A program made the position numbers and the translations under genes. The notes under the pieces are model-generated. The model had not been told where the DNA came from. It saw only the letters and a program-made list of their open reading frames with translations, and did no database searches. DNA of 6,258 nucleotides from Anaerolineales bacterium (GTDB lineage: Bacteria > Chloroflexota > Anaerolineae > Anaerolineales > UBA6663): positions 1-6,258 of the forward strand of contig JAGOBN010000262.1 of NCBI GenBank assembly GCA_017999235.1. Direction: 5' to 3'. Below are positions 6,061 through 6,258 of the stretch, one piece after another. Numbering within the stretch: position 1 is the stretch's first letter; each line of letters starts with the position of its first letter.

Positions 6061-6085
6061 TAAGTAGTCTGATTTTATCTGAATT
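6061..6085 (-). promoter_or_regulatory. AT-rich island with tentative -10 element and tandem TCTGA repeats
   Basis: In otherwise GC-rich DNA this 25-bp patch is mostly A and T. Read on the minus strand, TAAAAT (6077-6072) matches five of six -10 bases, about 90 bases before the oxidoreductase ATG. No good -35 sits 16-18 bases upstream. On the plus strand TCTGATTT (6068-6075) and TCTGAATT (6078-6085) are direct repeats exactly ten bases apart, the spacing of tandem sites for OmpR-type regulators. Both readings are suggestive only. Confidence 0.25.
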
Positions 6086-6156
6086 GGCGCTGGCTGCGCG
6101 GGTGTTAGCGAGCCTGGGTTGAAGCGTACCCTCCGGGCGTCCGCTGAACGTTACGG

Positions 6157-6169
6157 CGGCTCAGAGCCG
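6157..6169. repeat. 13-bp palindrome upstream of the tentative promoter
   Basis: CGGCTC and GAGCCG flank a single A. It lies about 80 bases upstream of the tentative -10. An operator role is possible but unsupported beyond the symmetry. Confidence 0.25.
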
Positions 6170-6178
6170 GCGGCAGAC

Positions 6179-6208
6179 GGCCGGCGCCTCCCCCGGAAAG
6201 CGCCGGCC
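6179..6208. repeat. Perfect 9-bp GC hairpin
   Basis: GGCCGGCGC and GCGCCGGCC pair perfectly around a 12-base loop. No T-run follows on either strand, so a classical intrinsic terminator is not supported. It may still form a transcript-end structure for an upstream gene, or simply reflect the abundance of GCCGGC in this DNA, since each arm contains one. Confidence 0.4.
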
Positions 6209-6258
6209 TGTGTCCCCATGCGTTTCCCCCTGGCCGGCGGTTATTGGGCGGAGTCGGC

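Larger units (their letters stand above)
5983..6258. other. Leader region upstream of the operon
   Basis: The 276 bases contain no gene I can support on either strand. The oxidoreductase frame stays open upstream to a TAA at 6153-6151 but has no start codon. The region contains an AT-rich patch (6061-6085), two 13-bp palindromes and a GC hairpin, all listed separately. It is the only plausible place in the window for the operon promoter. Confidence 0.6.

Noticed and set aside
4930..6063. Long plus-strand open frame (377 codons) opposite the oxidoreductase
   Set aside because: Its product is rich in Arg, Gln, His and Gly without any domain pattern, and the minus strand encodes a textbook flavoprotein over the same bases. 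GC-rich codons leave the antisense frame open by chance.
6179..6208. Intrinsic terminator
   Set aside because: The stem is perfect but no T-run follows on either strand.
6218..6258. Divergent plus-strand gene starting at ATG 6218
   Set aside because: Only 13 codons are visible before the edge, with no Shine-Dalgarno at a usable distance and no recognisable sequence.

Overview
This is a GC-rich window (roughly two thirds G+C by eye). Every gene I can support lies on the minus strand, so the text reads right to left. The membrane proteins share a C-terminal block (YRLWDIDVI-RRTL-YS, then RVQAFID-RF-RRKYDA, DETDL and MEPESV) that I associate with Chloroflexota, especially Anaerolineae-like genomes, where it usually sits at the input end of histidine kinases. 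That taxonomic guess is from memory, not a search.

Layout in transcription order: (1) 6258-5983, a leader of at least 276 bp with no supportable gene. It holds a short AT-rich island, two 13-bp palindromes and a GC hairpin. (2) 5982-4504, an FAD/NAD pyridine nucleotide-disulfide oxidoreductase with an intact CX4C redox pair but an altered C-terminal His/Glu dyad. (3) 4482-4078, a 134-residue four-helix membrane protein with a perfect Shine-Dalgarno; its pattern weakly recalls hydroxylaminobenzene mutase / styrene oxide isomerase proteins. (4) 4071-2782, 2785-1487 and 1438-131, three tandem paralogous polytopic membrane proteins (A, B, C; 429, 432 and 435 aa). (5) 134 to the window edge, the start of a further small-to-unknown-size membrane-anchored protein (D), probably a fourth paralog.

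The genes look like one operon. Gaps are 21 and 6 nt, A/B and C/D overlap by ATGA, and the 48-nt B/C gap is bridged by a 15-codon mini-ORF that has a strong Shine-Dalgarno and a stop overlapping the GTG start of C. A, B and C carry what looks like the whole membrane input half of a sensor kinase, but each ends where a GAF or kinase domain would normally begin. The most interesting reading is a multi-subunit, kinase-less membrane sensor array co-expressed with a flavoprotein. It is equally possible that the copies are ordinary expansions of a poorly described family whose kinase lies beyond the left edge.

The paralogs differ in their N-terminal halves but share long identical nucleotide blocks in their 3' ends, in a mosaic pattern that suggests recombination between copies. 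The palindrome GCCGGC is strongly over-represented across the window.
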